This document shows, piece by piece, positions 33,540 through 43,369 of a DNA stretch of 64,000 nt; position 1 is the stretch's first letter; each line of letters starts with the position of its first letter. The notes beneath the pieces were generated by a model. It was not told the DNA's origin. It saw only the letters and a list, made by a program, of their open reading frames with translations, and made no database searches. The stretch lies in the NCBI GenBank assembly GCA_014607495.2, contig CP053154.1, positions 11,718,001 to 11,782,000 of the forward strand, read 5' to 3'. The DNA is from Carposina sasakii. Its lineage: Eukaryota; Arthropoda; Insecta; Lepidoptera; Carposinidae. The position numbers and the translations under genes are program-made.

Positions 33540-33950
33540 CGGTGGGAAAGGCTTGAAGGGTGCAGGTGTAATTTTCTTGTGAAAATCAAAAATTATTTGG
33601 CTTGCATGTGGACACAATGATTTTTTCTGATAGGTAACTTATATTTTGATTACTTGTGATGTGAATCTAGTGCGTGTGCATGGTTTAATACGCAGGTAAG
33701 CTGAGTAAAAATTAAGCCGGAGTACGATCTCTTCATGGGCCCATGTAAGTTGTTTCTGCAAATATTTTTCATTTTGACTAACTTTACACTTGTTCTTAAG
33801 GATTCTCCCGACGTTTCCATTCATCATCATCATTATCATCCATCATAAATTCAGAAATCATTTACTAAAGACAATGGCTGTATGGGCTTAGTTCCCCTTG
33901 CCTTTCCTTCGGGATAAACAAAACAAAAAAAAAATCAAAAATACAAAAAA
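33540..33950 (+). mobile_element. Poly(A)-tailed retroposon, copy 2
   Basis: Matches 29134-29450 in inverted orientation: GAAGGGTGCA, TTTTCTTGTGAAAAT, TACGATCTCTTCATGGGC, CATTTACTAAAGACAATGGC and CCCCTTGCCTTTCCTTCGGG, followed by an A-rich tail. Together the copies flank about 4 kb, including the foldback element, as inverted repeats. Confidence 0.6.
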
Positions 33951-33959
33951 TACAAAAAA

Positions 33960-35281
33960 AGGATAAAAAGTTTGTATAAGGGCCGATTTTTTACAACGTT
34001 CAGATAACCTATTTAGGATATTGTTGATACTGTCACTATCATGATAAAATTTTGGAGAAACTCACCAACAGGCTCTAAAACAGCTCTCTGGTTTGTTGTA
34101 GTACCTCCCTATTTCGCTCTTATTTTCACAATATAATTTTCCATTTAGAGAAATATAAAACCTTTTCCTGTTTAAATGAAACACAGTCGTATGCACATTA
34201 ATCAAGCATAATGGAGATTTACCGGACAACTTGTAGTCCTTAGAGAGTTACTTTGGTGCCTTGCTCGGTCTAAATTACGGTAAGCAATAAAGTAAGTAAC
34301 AAAGGAAAGTGAAATTCTTTCTAGTTCTTATAAAATATATTTCAAGAACATTGATTTTCTCTACAATTATCTACTGCCAGTCAATTTACACAGGGGATGT
34401 AATATTAACAGTGTACTCAAGTTGGTTATCGGTAAACCCCTTTCTTGTCATGTTTAGCTCGACAAATGTAAAATGTAGACTTAGATTGACGAATATTTTT
34501 TTATTTATTAATACCTACTTAGTTTGTGCGAATTATTAATCTGTAAATACATTGTTATAAAAAAAATTGTCTCCAGGGAAATAAATAACAAATATCAATT
34601 ACTTACCTAGTATTATCAAAACAAAAGCCCACACTCTATCTCTCCAAGCGCAATACACGCCCATAAACCTTTATCAATGCCCAAAGTTGATTAAAAACTC
34701 AGCGAACAAAAAATTTTATACAAATTGTTCAGTAAAACTCCTAATAGCCTACAACAAAATACACCGAGGGGCGTTCAAATTATTTCCAAATGTTTGGGTA
34801 CTGACGCAAAGCGATTTGGCTTGTCATAAACTAAATGGTAGCGTTCGTGCGTTGTCTCGCAATACACAGGATCTTAGGTAGGTACACAAATGGAGCGTGG
34901 AAAAATTATAGGCATTGTTGCGGGCTACTAAGTGTCTGAGCTCCTGATGGAGTGTTTGATATTCGAGTACATAAATCCATGGTACCACCATTCGAATTTA
35001 CGTACACTTTTGGGGTGAGAAATATACGATTATGCGTGTTTGGCTCTTTGGGTTTTCTTATCTAACTTGTGTGTTGAGTTTTGATGTTATTCCGTTTGAG
35101 TAAATTTTAATCTTTGATGTTTTTACCTTACGTAGATTACGTAAATATATGATAAAGCTTTCCTACCTGAAGGATAGGCTTGCTTACCATCAACTTGCTG
35201 TCATCATTCGAAATCCCTATAAGCCTTTTTGACCTCATTTAGCAATGCATTAAAAAGTATGACCAGCTAGTTAGCTATAAA
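33960..35281. other. AT-rich sequence, nothing recognised
   Basis: ORFs of 64-76 codons at 34309 and 34687 have AT-rich third positions like the background and no motif. I do not regard them as genes. Confidence 0.45.
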
Positions 35282-35600
35282 TCTATACTATAATATTATA
35301 AAGCTGAAGAGTTTGTTTGTTTGTTTGTTTGTTTGTTTGATTGAACGCGCTAATCTCCGGAACTACTGGGTCGAATTATTCTTTTTGTGTTGGATAGTCC
35401 ATTTATCGAGGAAGGCTTTAGGCTATATATCATCACAGTGCGACCAATAGGGACGAAGAATAAGAGGAAAATATGGAAAAAACGGGGAAAATTATTCAAC
35501 TTTGGAGACTTCCGTTGCGTGCGCTGCGTAAACGGTTCAAGTTATCCAAAAAATATGTATGAAAGAATAAAATGACGTAGAAATGATATGAAAGAAAAAA

Positions 35601-35820
35601 ATTGAAGGTCTAGACTGCCTGATGCAGAACCCTTAGCAGCCCAGCTAAACTTTGAGAGATATGAAAATACCGTCTTAGGAAAAGTTGCTCAGCATGATAA
35701 GCACTTTCTAATAACGTAATAAAATTGAAGGTCTAGATAACCTGATGCAGAACCCTTAACAGCCCAGCTAAATTTTGAGAGATATGAAAATACCGTCTTA
35801 GGAAAAGTTATTCAACATTT
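35601..35820 (+). repeat. 123-bp tandem duplication inside the Helitron
   Basis: ATTGAAGGTCTAGA begins at 35601 and again at 35724. Both units contain CCTGATGCAGAACCCTTA, CAGCCCAGCTAAA and GAAAATACCGTCTTAGGAAA. The second unit runs directly into the helicase frame, so the duplication includes part of that coding region. Confidence 0.85.
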
Positions 35821-36040
35821 TAAAAGAATTCAATTCCCTGTTAAGTTATCTTTTGCTGTAACAATTAATAAATCACAGGGGCAAACGTTTAAACACGTTG
35901 GAATTGACTTACGTCAAGACTGCTTTTCACACGGCCAATTATATGTCGCGTTGTCAAGATCGGGTTGCGGAGAAAATCAGTATGTTCTTCTGCCACAAGA
36001 AAATAAAACAAAAAATATAATTTACGCAGAAGTACTTTAA
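35790..36040 (+). pseudogene. C-terminal end of Helitron Pif1-like helicase
   Basis: One frame reads [20 protein letters not shown], then [26 protein letters not shown] and a tail ending IIYAEVL before TAA (36038-36040). The pairs '[13 protein letters not shown]' and '[10 protein letters not shown]' are the last two conserved motifs of the Pif1 family of 5'-3' DNA helicases, which form the C-terminal half of the Helitron Rep-helicase protein. Only about the last 75-80 residues remain. The ATP-binding Walker motifs and the Rep domain are missing, so no activity is possible. Confidence 0.9.
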
Positions 36041-36376
36041 AATATTTTATTCTGTTTGTTGACGCGGACGAAGTCGCGGGCAACAGCTAGTTATATTATA
36101 ATAATAATAAGCCCTTTAATTCCAGTAGAAGAGTAAAACATATTTTGAATAAGCTATTTTAACTTAATTTAATTATAACTATAAAATATCTGTTCAACTA
36201 GTGTGCCTCGTGGAATAGGCCTCCTCCAACTGCATTGTAATTATTGCTTTTTTGATTTTTCTTAAAGTGATTTAATAGCTGGAGGGTGTTGGTCATCAGT
36301 CCCCCGGGACTAGCTGTGATGGGGCCTGTTTCTTTTATTTTAGTTTGGCTGAATGTTTGTTTGATTGTATGTCCTT

Positions 36377-36564
36377 CCCCTTGATTACCTAATTTGCAAT
36401 AGCAAAGCCGAAGCAAAGCGATAGCGAAAATTGTACAATATTCGCCTTGAAATATCAAAGTTCCTTTGAAATTAATTTTACGTAATACAAATTTGACAAA
36501 CAATCAGCGATTTTTGTGCAATTTTCGCTATCGCTTTGCTTTTGCTAGTTAGGTAATAAGGGGG
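36377..36564. mobile_element. Palindromic MITE, family D
   Basis: Left end CCCCTTGATTACCTAATTTG, right end CTAGTTAGGTAATAAGGGG. The interior has GCAAAGCGATAGCGAAAATT and its reverse complement about 100 bp apart. It matches 22282-22469 along its length. Confidence 0.75.
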
Positions 36565-36569
36565 CTTGT

Positions 36570-37157
36570 TATGTTCCGGTTTTTATGCTCGTGCTTCCAT
36601 ATACTGGCTGTTTTCTTTAGTTGCTATTGATTATTCGGTGGCAAGATAACTCTATTGCGGTGTGCATGACCAAGTTCGTTTTTCTTGTTTATTTTGTTTG
36701 GATGCTTTAAGACTTGCTTTGATGCACCATCTGTATTAACAGCCAGAGGAGAATTTGAATCCGATCTTTTTCTTTTTTCTGATAGTTTGTCTTTTATCTA
36801 CATTGTTCATCTTTTATCTTCATATTTTCTACATTGTTTTATTTAATTACAAAACAAATAGGAACCCAAGCAAAAGATTTTTTTACCAGGGGACCTCAGT
36901 AACTAACGTTGATGTATTAGCTCCAACTTCAAATTTATATTATCAAATTTCGCTCAACTTTTGTAGATTTAGAGGTCGTATTTCCTAGAGTTTTCCAACA
37001 AAATATTTCGTCTTGTAAATATATGAGTTTATTTTTCTTTTTATGTAGGTATAGGCCTACTCACCGTTTTTCTGTCATCGGGCTAAAGAAAATATTAACG
37101 CTTCCTCAAATTTTGGGATGCCATCCCAAGTTGACCATAATATATACTAATGGATAA
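36570..37157. other. AT-rich sequence, nothing recognised
   Basis: An ORF at 36755 (77 codons, Phe/Tyr-rich) reflects T-rich sequence and has no support as a gene. Confidence 0.4.
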
Positions 37158-37336
37158 TCCAATATAGGTATAAAATTCTCGTGTCACAGTGTTAGTTACC
37201 ATACTCCTCCGAAACGGCTTGACCGATTCTTATGAAATTTTATATGCATATTCAGTAGGTCTGAGAGGTATATTTTTCATACCCCTCCCACGCAATAAGC
37301 GACGTCCACGCGAGCGGAGCCGCGTGCAACAGCTAG
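37158..37336 (+). mobile_element. Non-autonomous Helitron, family 3
   Basis: Begins TCCAATATAGG after an A. It ends CGCGAGCGGAGCCGCGTGCAACAG then CTAG (37333-37336) before T. The interior has GAAACGGCTTGACCGATTC and TCAGTAGGTCTGAGAGGTA, typical of another lepidopteran Helitron subfamily. There is no ORF. Confidence 0.7.
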
Positions 37337-37337
37337 T

Positions 37338-37560
37338 CTTTATATATAAAATGCTTTGTCCTAAATGACTGACTGATGGCTCAACGCACAGCTTAAAGCC
37401 TCGAGCACACCGGATACGTATGCGTGCACGTAAGCGTAGACGTACACGTGCCTCTGAGTTTAAACCGCAAATCCAATACATCTGATACGTAGGTGTTTGT
37501 TGTACGTATGCATTCGATAAGAAGGGTTTTTTTTTTTAATTCTGAATAGGTAAAAAAGGG
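37338..37560 (+). mobile_element. Helitron 5' part, family 4, with an internal insertion
   Basis: TATAAAATGCTTTGTCCTAAATGACTG at the left and ATTCGATAAGAAGGGTTTTT near 37510 match the Helitron at 49907-50103 (ATTCGATAAGAAAGGATTTT). Between them is a GC-richer segment (CTCGAGCACACCGGATACG onward, about 37401-37505) absent from that copy, so it is probably an insertion. No 3' terminus is seen. Confidence 0.45.
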
Positions 37561-38004
37561 TTCAAAGTTTGTGTAACAAAACGCGATTCCTTGGTCCAAT
37601 TTACTTCAAATTTTACATATATTTAAAATGCAATGAATCGTTTAAGAAATTTAAGGTACCTACAACACTAACAAAGCATTTCCTAAATTCCTACGGGTAT
37701 ATTCAAAAATTGAAATGCATGAAGTCGTGGGAGTCCGCGAATCAAGAGATATACCTACTTTCCTCAAATGTTAGTTAAGTTGTGTTTTGTGTAGGTCCAA
37801 ATTCACACCTACCTATCGTCATCAGTACTTATAACAGAGTGATATTTTACTTAACACTTTGCACCTGCAATGCATCTGCAATGTGTAAACAATGCATTAC
37901 TTACTAGTATATTAGTAAGTTAAATATTAGTAATCATATGATTGCCAATTTGTTTTGTTGTGGCAACGTTGCATCCCCTAATATTTGCAGTTTTGTACCT
38001 ATAG

Positions 38005-38064
38005 AAGTGAGAAGTGGGCATCTTTATAGCATTTCCCTTAACATTTCCCTTTTGTTACACCCTG
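38005..38064 (+). mobile_element. MITE family A, 3' end only
   Basis: ATAGCATTTCCCTTAACATTTCC then TTTTGTTACACCCTG followed by TA. It matches the right end of the family A elements; the rest is missing. Confidence 0.65.
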
Positions 38065-38202
38065 TATAACAACCGCTATTCATATAGCAGCTATCTGTTA
38101 CAAACACTTAGCTATTCAGTACCGTGGTACACTTGCTCCATTCACTCGACCACAGTGCAGTTGCAAGTTCGGCGACTTATTTACTTATTACGAAGTATCG
38201 AG

Positions 38203-38460
38203 ACACACCGAGAGTAAATACAAATATTCACAAACTACTCAACACATTAACTTAGTCCCACACGAAGATCCCTAAGGTCTTGTGTCGCGGGTACCTACTA
38301 AGCAACAGTATATAAAATACACAAATTATAGAAACATGCCAGATTCTGAAACAAACATCGATATTCATCATATTAATGTTGGCACCTAACGAGATTCGAA
38401 CCCAGTACCCATGGGGTCGCAGGCAGCATCAACTACGACAATCGGCCATCAAGAATTCAT
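38203..38460 (-). mobile_element. tRNA-derived SINE, second family
   Basis: On the minus strand a tRNA-like head ends with GGTACTGGGTTCGAATCTC (B-box). It is followed by a body (GTTTGTTTCAGAATCTGGCA, TTAGTAGGTACCCGCGACAC, ACCTTAGGGATCTTCGTGTG, TGGGACTAAGTTAATG) that I recall as a common lepidopteran SINE. Only one copy is in the window, so limits are approximate. Confidence 0.6.
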
Positions 38461-38469
38461 AATTAGCTA

Positions 38470-39855
38470 TATCGTCATTTATTCTTGTTAGTAACTACTT
38501 ATCCTAAAAGGTAGTATGACCATCAACATAATTAGAGTCCAGCGCGAGGACATAACTCTTCAGACTCCGTCCTTTATTCACCCAGCATAATCCGTCTCGC
38601 AGCTACCCTCTAGACCCACAACTATTTATTTAATTAGGTCAGTATATAACTAACTGTATAACATTTCTGGCTTTGTATCTCACCGTAGGCTTACTTAATT
38701 TTATTAGATTACAGAGACAACTAGCTTTATCTTGTACAATAATGTGACAATTCTCTGCAGAGTATGGTAACTCTAATTTAAGCCACAGAATAGTTTGTGA
38801 TAATTTATTATTTATCCTGGATTCCTGGAAAAGGAGATATGGTCCAAAAGGTTACCTTACTCTTTTGGGAAATAAAACTACAAAAATCACGATAACTGGA
38901 CCTTTTTTCCTCACAGATAACCGACATAGAACACTGTCGTCGACACGTGTCGCTCGATTTTTGTCCCCTAGTGAATACGTGCTTGGTTGTTGCAGCCAAT
39001 TTATAGTCTGCGAGCAGTTAACGAATTGGAGTCTCAGATACCTTTACCATGGGTATTTTTGCAGATTTATTCAGTAGCTACTGCATCATAGTAGATAACA
39101 GTCGAAGCAGACTTGATATAGAGTAATTTACATTAATTTGTCCAGTGTAATTGTATATAAGCGCGTTTTGTACGCACAACATAAACTTACATAAAGCACA
39201 TGCCGTGCGTGTATAAACCTTACAGAGAGGAGAATAACTTACAAACCTAACTAAACGTGGCGAGCTACGCGTTAATTAAGCCGCTGTTACAAATTTTGTA
39301 TTTTTAATAATTACCACTATGCTGCCATGATTTTATCCCAAAAAAATATGGTTTGTTAAACGTCCTAATATTGACAAAAATGTACCACAAACTTTACAGT
39401 GATAATTCACAACATTTTTTAAATAATTTAATAAATATTTAATGACCTTGCCTAACCAAGTATTAAAGGTTAATTACAGATTAAGATCGGAAAATAATTT
39501 CCACTGGCGTAATATTATACAAACACCTTCTCAGCTTACTTTAAGAAGCCGAACAAAGTTTAACTAAAACAAGTATTTGAGTTTCATACTGGTTAATTAC
39601 CTACTTGAAAACATCTCAAATTATGTACAGCGATATTTTACAGAACGTGGCTTCGTTGGAAGGACGATTTGATAGTCATGTGAAAACATTGATTGTATAG
39701 GTATTTCAGCCTATTTATTTTGGTTCGGATATTAAGCTTATCGTAATTATTTATTAATTATTTTTTGAAATAAATACCAATTCTAATTATTTACTTTTTA
39801 AATTAATTTCCACGGCAAAATCATTTGTAAACATAATGTTAAGATAAAAAGGACC
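38470..39855. other. AT-rich sequence, nothing recognised
   Basis: Overlapping ORFs on both strands at 38808-39077 are shadows of each other without domain motifs or splice-bordered structure. No repeat match was found. Confidence 0.4.
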
Positions 39856-39859
39856 CACA

Positions 39860-40063
39860 TCACTACATATTATAAAACAAAGTCGCTTTCTGCTGTCTGT
39901 CCCTATGTATGCTTAAATCTTTCAAACTAGGCAACGGATTTTGATGCGTATTTTTTTTTATAGATAGAGTGATTCACAAACTACAAGTATAACTAGGGAC
40001 TCACCCCGGCTTCTCAAGGGAATAATGCACTCTCATGCGGGCGAAGCCGTGGGCGGCCGCTAA
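39860..40063 (+). mobile_element. Non-autonomous Helitron, family 2
   Basis: Begins TCACTACATATTATAAAAC after an A. It ends GGCGAAGCCGTGGGCGGCCG then CTAA (a CTRR variant) before T. It matches the minus-strand copy at 51853-52063 end to end, and the truncated copy at 17097. Confidence 0.75.
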
Positions 40064-40065
40064 TT

Positions 40066-40300
40066 TATAAAGCCCGTTACATGCGACATTCGCCAGAACA
40101 GAACGCGGGACAGTAGCAGCGCTGTATAAATGCGGGCCCACGCAAGTTGTAATACAAGAAACAAGCAGCGCAGGAACGGGACAAAAGCAGTACATACGCG
40201 GCACAGGACAGCGCAAGCGCAGGCCCGCATGCCTGTATGATGGTACAATGGTGGTCACAAAGCAATCACGGGAGGCAGCGTATCGAAATCGATTGACCAC
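40066..40300. other. CpG-rich patch with TATA-like sequence
   Basis: GC-rich sequence with several CpGs and TATAAATG at about 40125. The minus strand is open in three frames, which is compositional. It may be a promoter-like or repeat-derived segment; nothing decides between these. Confidence 0.3.
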
Positions 40301-40340
40301 TGTTGTATTTTCTTACACACTGCCTAGCCTCATACTGAAG

Positions 40341-40797
40341 GCGTTTTTAACCGACTTCAAAAAGAGAGGTTATCAATTCGTCTGTATGTTTTTTTTTATT
40401 TTTTATGTGTGTTACCTCAGAACTCCGTCATTTATGAACCGACAATTTTTTTTTTATAGTTGGTAATGGTATACTTCAGGTTGGTCCCATATTCACCATA
40501 TCAGGATCTGATGATGGGATCTTGGAGAAATCGAGGGCAATCCTCGAATATTGCAGGCACATGTAGTCTGTTTTTATACTTTTACTGAGCGTTTTGATCA
40601 CCTACATATAAAACATAACATCTGATGATGGAATCTCTAAGGAATCTAGGGATATCCTCAAATATAAAAGGCACGAGTAGTCCGTTTTTAGATTTTTATA
40701 GAGAATTTTGGTCAGCTACACATAATATAAAGGAAACGAGGGTCTGATGATGGAGCCGCCGAAAACAGATAGTGGAACTTTTTAGTAACAAAATCCC
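40341..40797 (+). repeat. Interspersed repeat with internal ~110-bp tandem units
   Basis: Starts TTTTTAACCGACTTCAAAAA, then TATACTTCAGGTTGGTCCCAT. It follows with units based on CTGATGATGGNATCT, CNAGGGNNATCCTC, GGCACNNGTAGTC and GTTTTTA at about 40505 and 40621, and a third, partial one at 40741. I recall this as an abundant lepidopteran repeat. There is no ORF. Confidence 0.6.
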
Positions 40798-40857
40798 CCT
40801 ATGGCAAGGCCTACGTCCAGTAATGGACTGCAATAGCTTATGAAGATGAAGATAATT
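40798..40857 (+). mobile_element. RTE-type LINE/SINE 3' end fragment
   Basis: CCCTATGGCAAGGCCTACGT, CCAGTAATGGACTGCAATAG, then a GAAGAT-type tail. It is the same 3' end as 7308-7571, with a few substitutions. Confidence 0.7.
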
Positions 40858-41039
40858 GTGTTAAGTCATTAAATTATATGTTGCGTTAAGCCGTGTCCGA
40901 AGTAAGATGGTTATAGAGAAAGAGGTAGACATGAGAATAACGGGATGACGGATAATAGGGATGAATGAAAAAAGAGTACCTACATATTGCACCGACCCCA
41001 AATGATTGGGAACAGGGCAGGAAGAAGGAGTGTAATTAT

Positions 41040-41480
41040 ATGTTGCTTAAATAAGTGTGTACATGGCTGTTGTGCTGCCAAATCTCTTATATTCCTCCGA
41101 GGCGTGGTGCATGTACCGTCGCCACATACGACTCTGGATCGATTCCACCTCAAGTGTCCGATCCATCATGAGAATCAGATGGTCCAACCGAGTGCGTAAG
41201 ATGTTCAGAAAAGAGATGAAGAGATGCAATATAGATCCATTTAAATGGGAAGTTTTGTCAGCACAACGACCAGAGTGGCGCAGGACGGTGATAAAGCAAG
41301 TACACGAGTTCGAGGAGCAGCGTCAAGCTGACCTTGACGCTAAACGTGATGAACTAAAGACTCGTCCTCCTGCTGCCATTATCTATGATATAATAATGGC
41401 GCTAACCTGTCCTCTGTGTGCGCGGGCGTTCAGGGAAGATTGGCTATGTAAATGTAAGCCATCACCGAGCGCATGAACGC
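41040..41480 (+). pseudogene. LINE reverse transcriptase C-terminal fragment (second LINE lineage)
   Basis: The frame from 41057 begins with a connection region (AVVLPNLLYSSEAWCMYRRH), continues through MRIRWSNRV, and ends with MKRCNIDPFKWEVLSAQRPE, HEFEEQRQADLDAKRDELKT and a cysteine pair (CPLCARAF). I recall this as the C-terminal part of an endonuclease-reverse transcriptase of LINEs in insects and other animals. Compared with that pattern a segment between SNRV and MKRCNIDP is missing, and the final zinc-finger-like part is cut. The catalytic RT region is absent. A downstream hairpin-like CCGAAATTGGTCGGAGGTCATCATT suggests the element's 3' UTR. Confidence 0.7.
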
Positions 41481-41529
41481 CAACTTAGTAATATCTAGGA
41501 GTAGAAGTGGTCGCCATGACCGAAATTGG

Positions 41530-42384
41530 TCGGAGGTCATCATTATCATGATAATCATCATATTGTCAGACGTAGTTTCGAAGCCTAGTCCTTTTTCTCT
41601 TTTGTCATGTGCCTATTTTATATAAAATTTATATAAATCTGACAATATTATGCCTCCTAAACTTCGTACACGGCTTAACGCAATATATATTTGCCCTTTA
41701 GTTAAATTTTACTTTAGTAAGCTCGAGTTTTGGGAGGAAGTCGGTTTTTCGTTTTTTAAAGCGTCCTGTCGGTGCACTACCGTGCTTGCTCCCCTTCTGA
41801 CCCGCGTTCAGTATGTAGAAGCCTTAGAGTAATATTATTAATACGAGTAATTTTCATATCTAATCTGAATCATAGTTTTCCCACATTACTAATGTACAGT
41901 AATGCAATGCTCTATGTCTATACATTTACGACACGACTCTACCATAGCTATACCGTTACGGCCTTAATGAAGCGCATTGACGAAACGACGTTTAGGTATC
42001 TCGTTGTATATGTCCTATATTGAAATACTACATAGCAAACTGTATAGCGCTGTTACATTATCCCGATTAATCACAAGTCTATAACATACAAGAAAGCAGC
42101 ACAATTTCAGGTCTGTTGGGCACTTATTATTCTTCATTGTTGAAAGCTGTGTCCGTGAAGATTAACGACCAATCCGGCGCGCCCACTCCGAGACGCACGT
42201 GTGGTTTATTGGTCACCGGTCAATGAGTTCACGGAAAATTTGTGCATTGTGCTCGGAAAATACCTTAGAAACTTTATTTTATTTACATATATTAAGGGCC
42301 AAAGTTTAGGCGGTGTTGCGTGTGTTTTCATAGAAAAACTTGAGAAATATGGTACGAGCTTAGCATAGGCGATGAAAGGGACTA
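41530..42384. other. No gene recognised
   Basis: An ORF of 83 codons at 41772 and one of 60 at 41650 have no motifs. A GC-richer patch at about 42150-42230 (CCGGCGCGCCC) has no further support. Confidence 0.4.
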
Positions 42385-43358
42385 GGGGAAGATCGGGTAA
42401 TGGGAGTCAGCGGGTAATAGTGGTCACCCACACATCTCCAAAAGTAACACTAATAGAAACGCGTTAAGGGTCCTCCCTGCCCGCTCTGTTCCCCTCGCCG
42501 TCGCTGCGAGCGTGCCGCGTGGGTATGGCGACAGCATAGAGAATGAGAGGTGTGTTTTGTTTTTGCGGCTCGCCGATGTAAATTTTCACGGACGCAAAAT
42601 ATACAGTAACTTTTATAGTTATTGATCTACTTATAATTTACTTTTTTACGCCTTTACTTGTACATTTGGTGTAATGATTTCCTACTTATATCCCGAGTTT
42701 TTTTAAATAGATATTTTGTGTTTATTATTTTTTCTTCATAAAATACTTGTAGGTAATGAGAATCGGGTGATCCCCGTTGCCCACTAGTGACCGCCACCCA
42801 AAGAAAAAGATAGGGGAAAGGGAAAATATACAGAGTAATTTATGGTCGTCAACGTTCCCGAAATCTACGGAATCTCCTCATCATCATGATCATTTTTCTC
42901 CATGAAAGCATACCTGGGAAGTGTCTGGTTTCCAAAATATTAGGGTCCAAAGTTGAGTAAATAGACTGCGTTTTTCTGCATAAAGGCAAGGGCAAGGGCA
43001 AGGGCCAAGGAAAGAAGATGAAAGTGCCGAAGAAGGGTAAAGAAGAAGGTTCTCCAGGAATCAAACGATACCTCTGTATCAGACGTGACGCGATTTGTGT
43101 TAGATTTTTGTATGATCCTCATTGCCCACAAGGTGACCTCAATTACCCGTAACTTAGTGCAATGGGAGTCAAATCAGTTTTTTTTTTGTACTTTTATATT
43201 TCCCAAAGATGATTATTAATGTGATGATTACTGATCTCAAATTATAGCTAATTAATTAATTAATTAAGTAAATGATGCGGTTGCAATAAAAATTTTGTTA
43301 ATTATAGCTTTTGTATTCTAATTCTTGCTTAAGTGACCCCCATTACCCAATCTTCCCC
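42385..43358 (+). mobile_element. 974-bp DNA transposon with 25-bp TIRs and TA target
   Basis: The left end GGGGAAGATCGGGTAATGGG continues GAGTCA. The right end is the reverse complement with two mismatches over 25 bp. TA flanks both sides (42383-42384 and 43359-43360). The internal part at 42986-43120 has a Gly/Lys-repeat frame (GKGKGKGQGKKMKVPKKGKE), which may be the basic tail of a transposase. No DDE core remains, so it is non-autonomous. It contains a truncated family C element. Best guess is a relative of pogo/Tigger-type TA-targeting elements. Confidence 0.85.
42831..42986 (-). mobile_element. Family C element, truncated, nested
   Basis: Begins on plus with CAGAGTAATTTATGGTCGTC after TA and matches the reverse complement of the right end of 21445-21837 and 61539-61915. 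It includes TTGGAAACCAGACACTTCCC-like sequence and AAAAACGCAGTCTATTTAC. It stops abruptly at about 42986, where the Gly/Lys repeat begins. Confidence 0.75.
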
Positions 43359-43369
43359 TACATACGCCA

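Larger units (their letters stand above)
35282..36090 (+). mobile_element. Helitron retaining part of its helicase gene
   Basis: The 809-bp element starts TCTATACTATAATATTAT after an A. It ends with a hairpin (TGTTG.CGCG / CGCG.CAACA arms around GACGAAGT) and CTAG (36087-36090) before a T. These are the diagnostic Helitron ends. A GTTT microsatellite is at 35309-35339. It encodes the end of the Rep/helicase protein (next entry) but has lost the rest, including the Rep nuclease. Its 3' hairpin matches the GC-rich module found at many other places in the window, tying those to Helitrons. Confidence 0.9.

Noticed and set aside
34309..34881. Two ORFs of 64-76 codons in AT-rich DNA
   Set aside because: AT-rich third positions, no motif and no splice signals; expected by chance.
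40001..40300. Three overlapping minus-strand ORFs of 62-99 codons
   Set aside because: Open in several frames at once because of base composition; one overlaps the Helitron end and none shows a motif.
42849..43131. Minus-strand ORFs rich in Pro/Leu/Phe
   Set aside because: They are shadows of the plus-strand Lys/Gly repeat inside a transposon.
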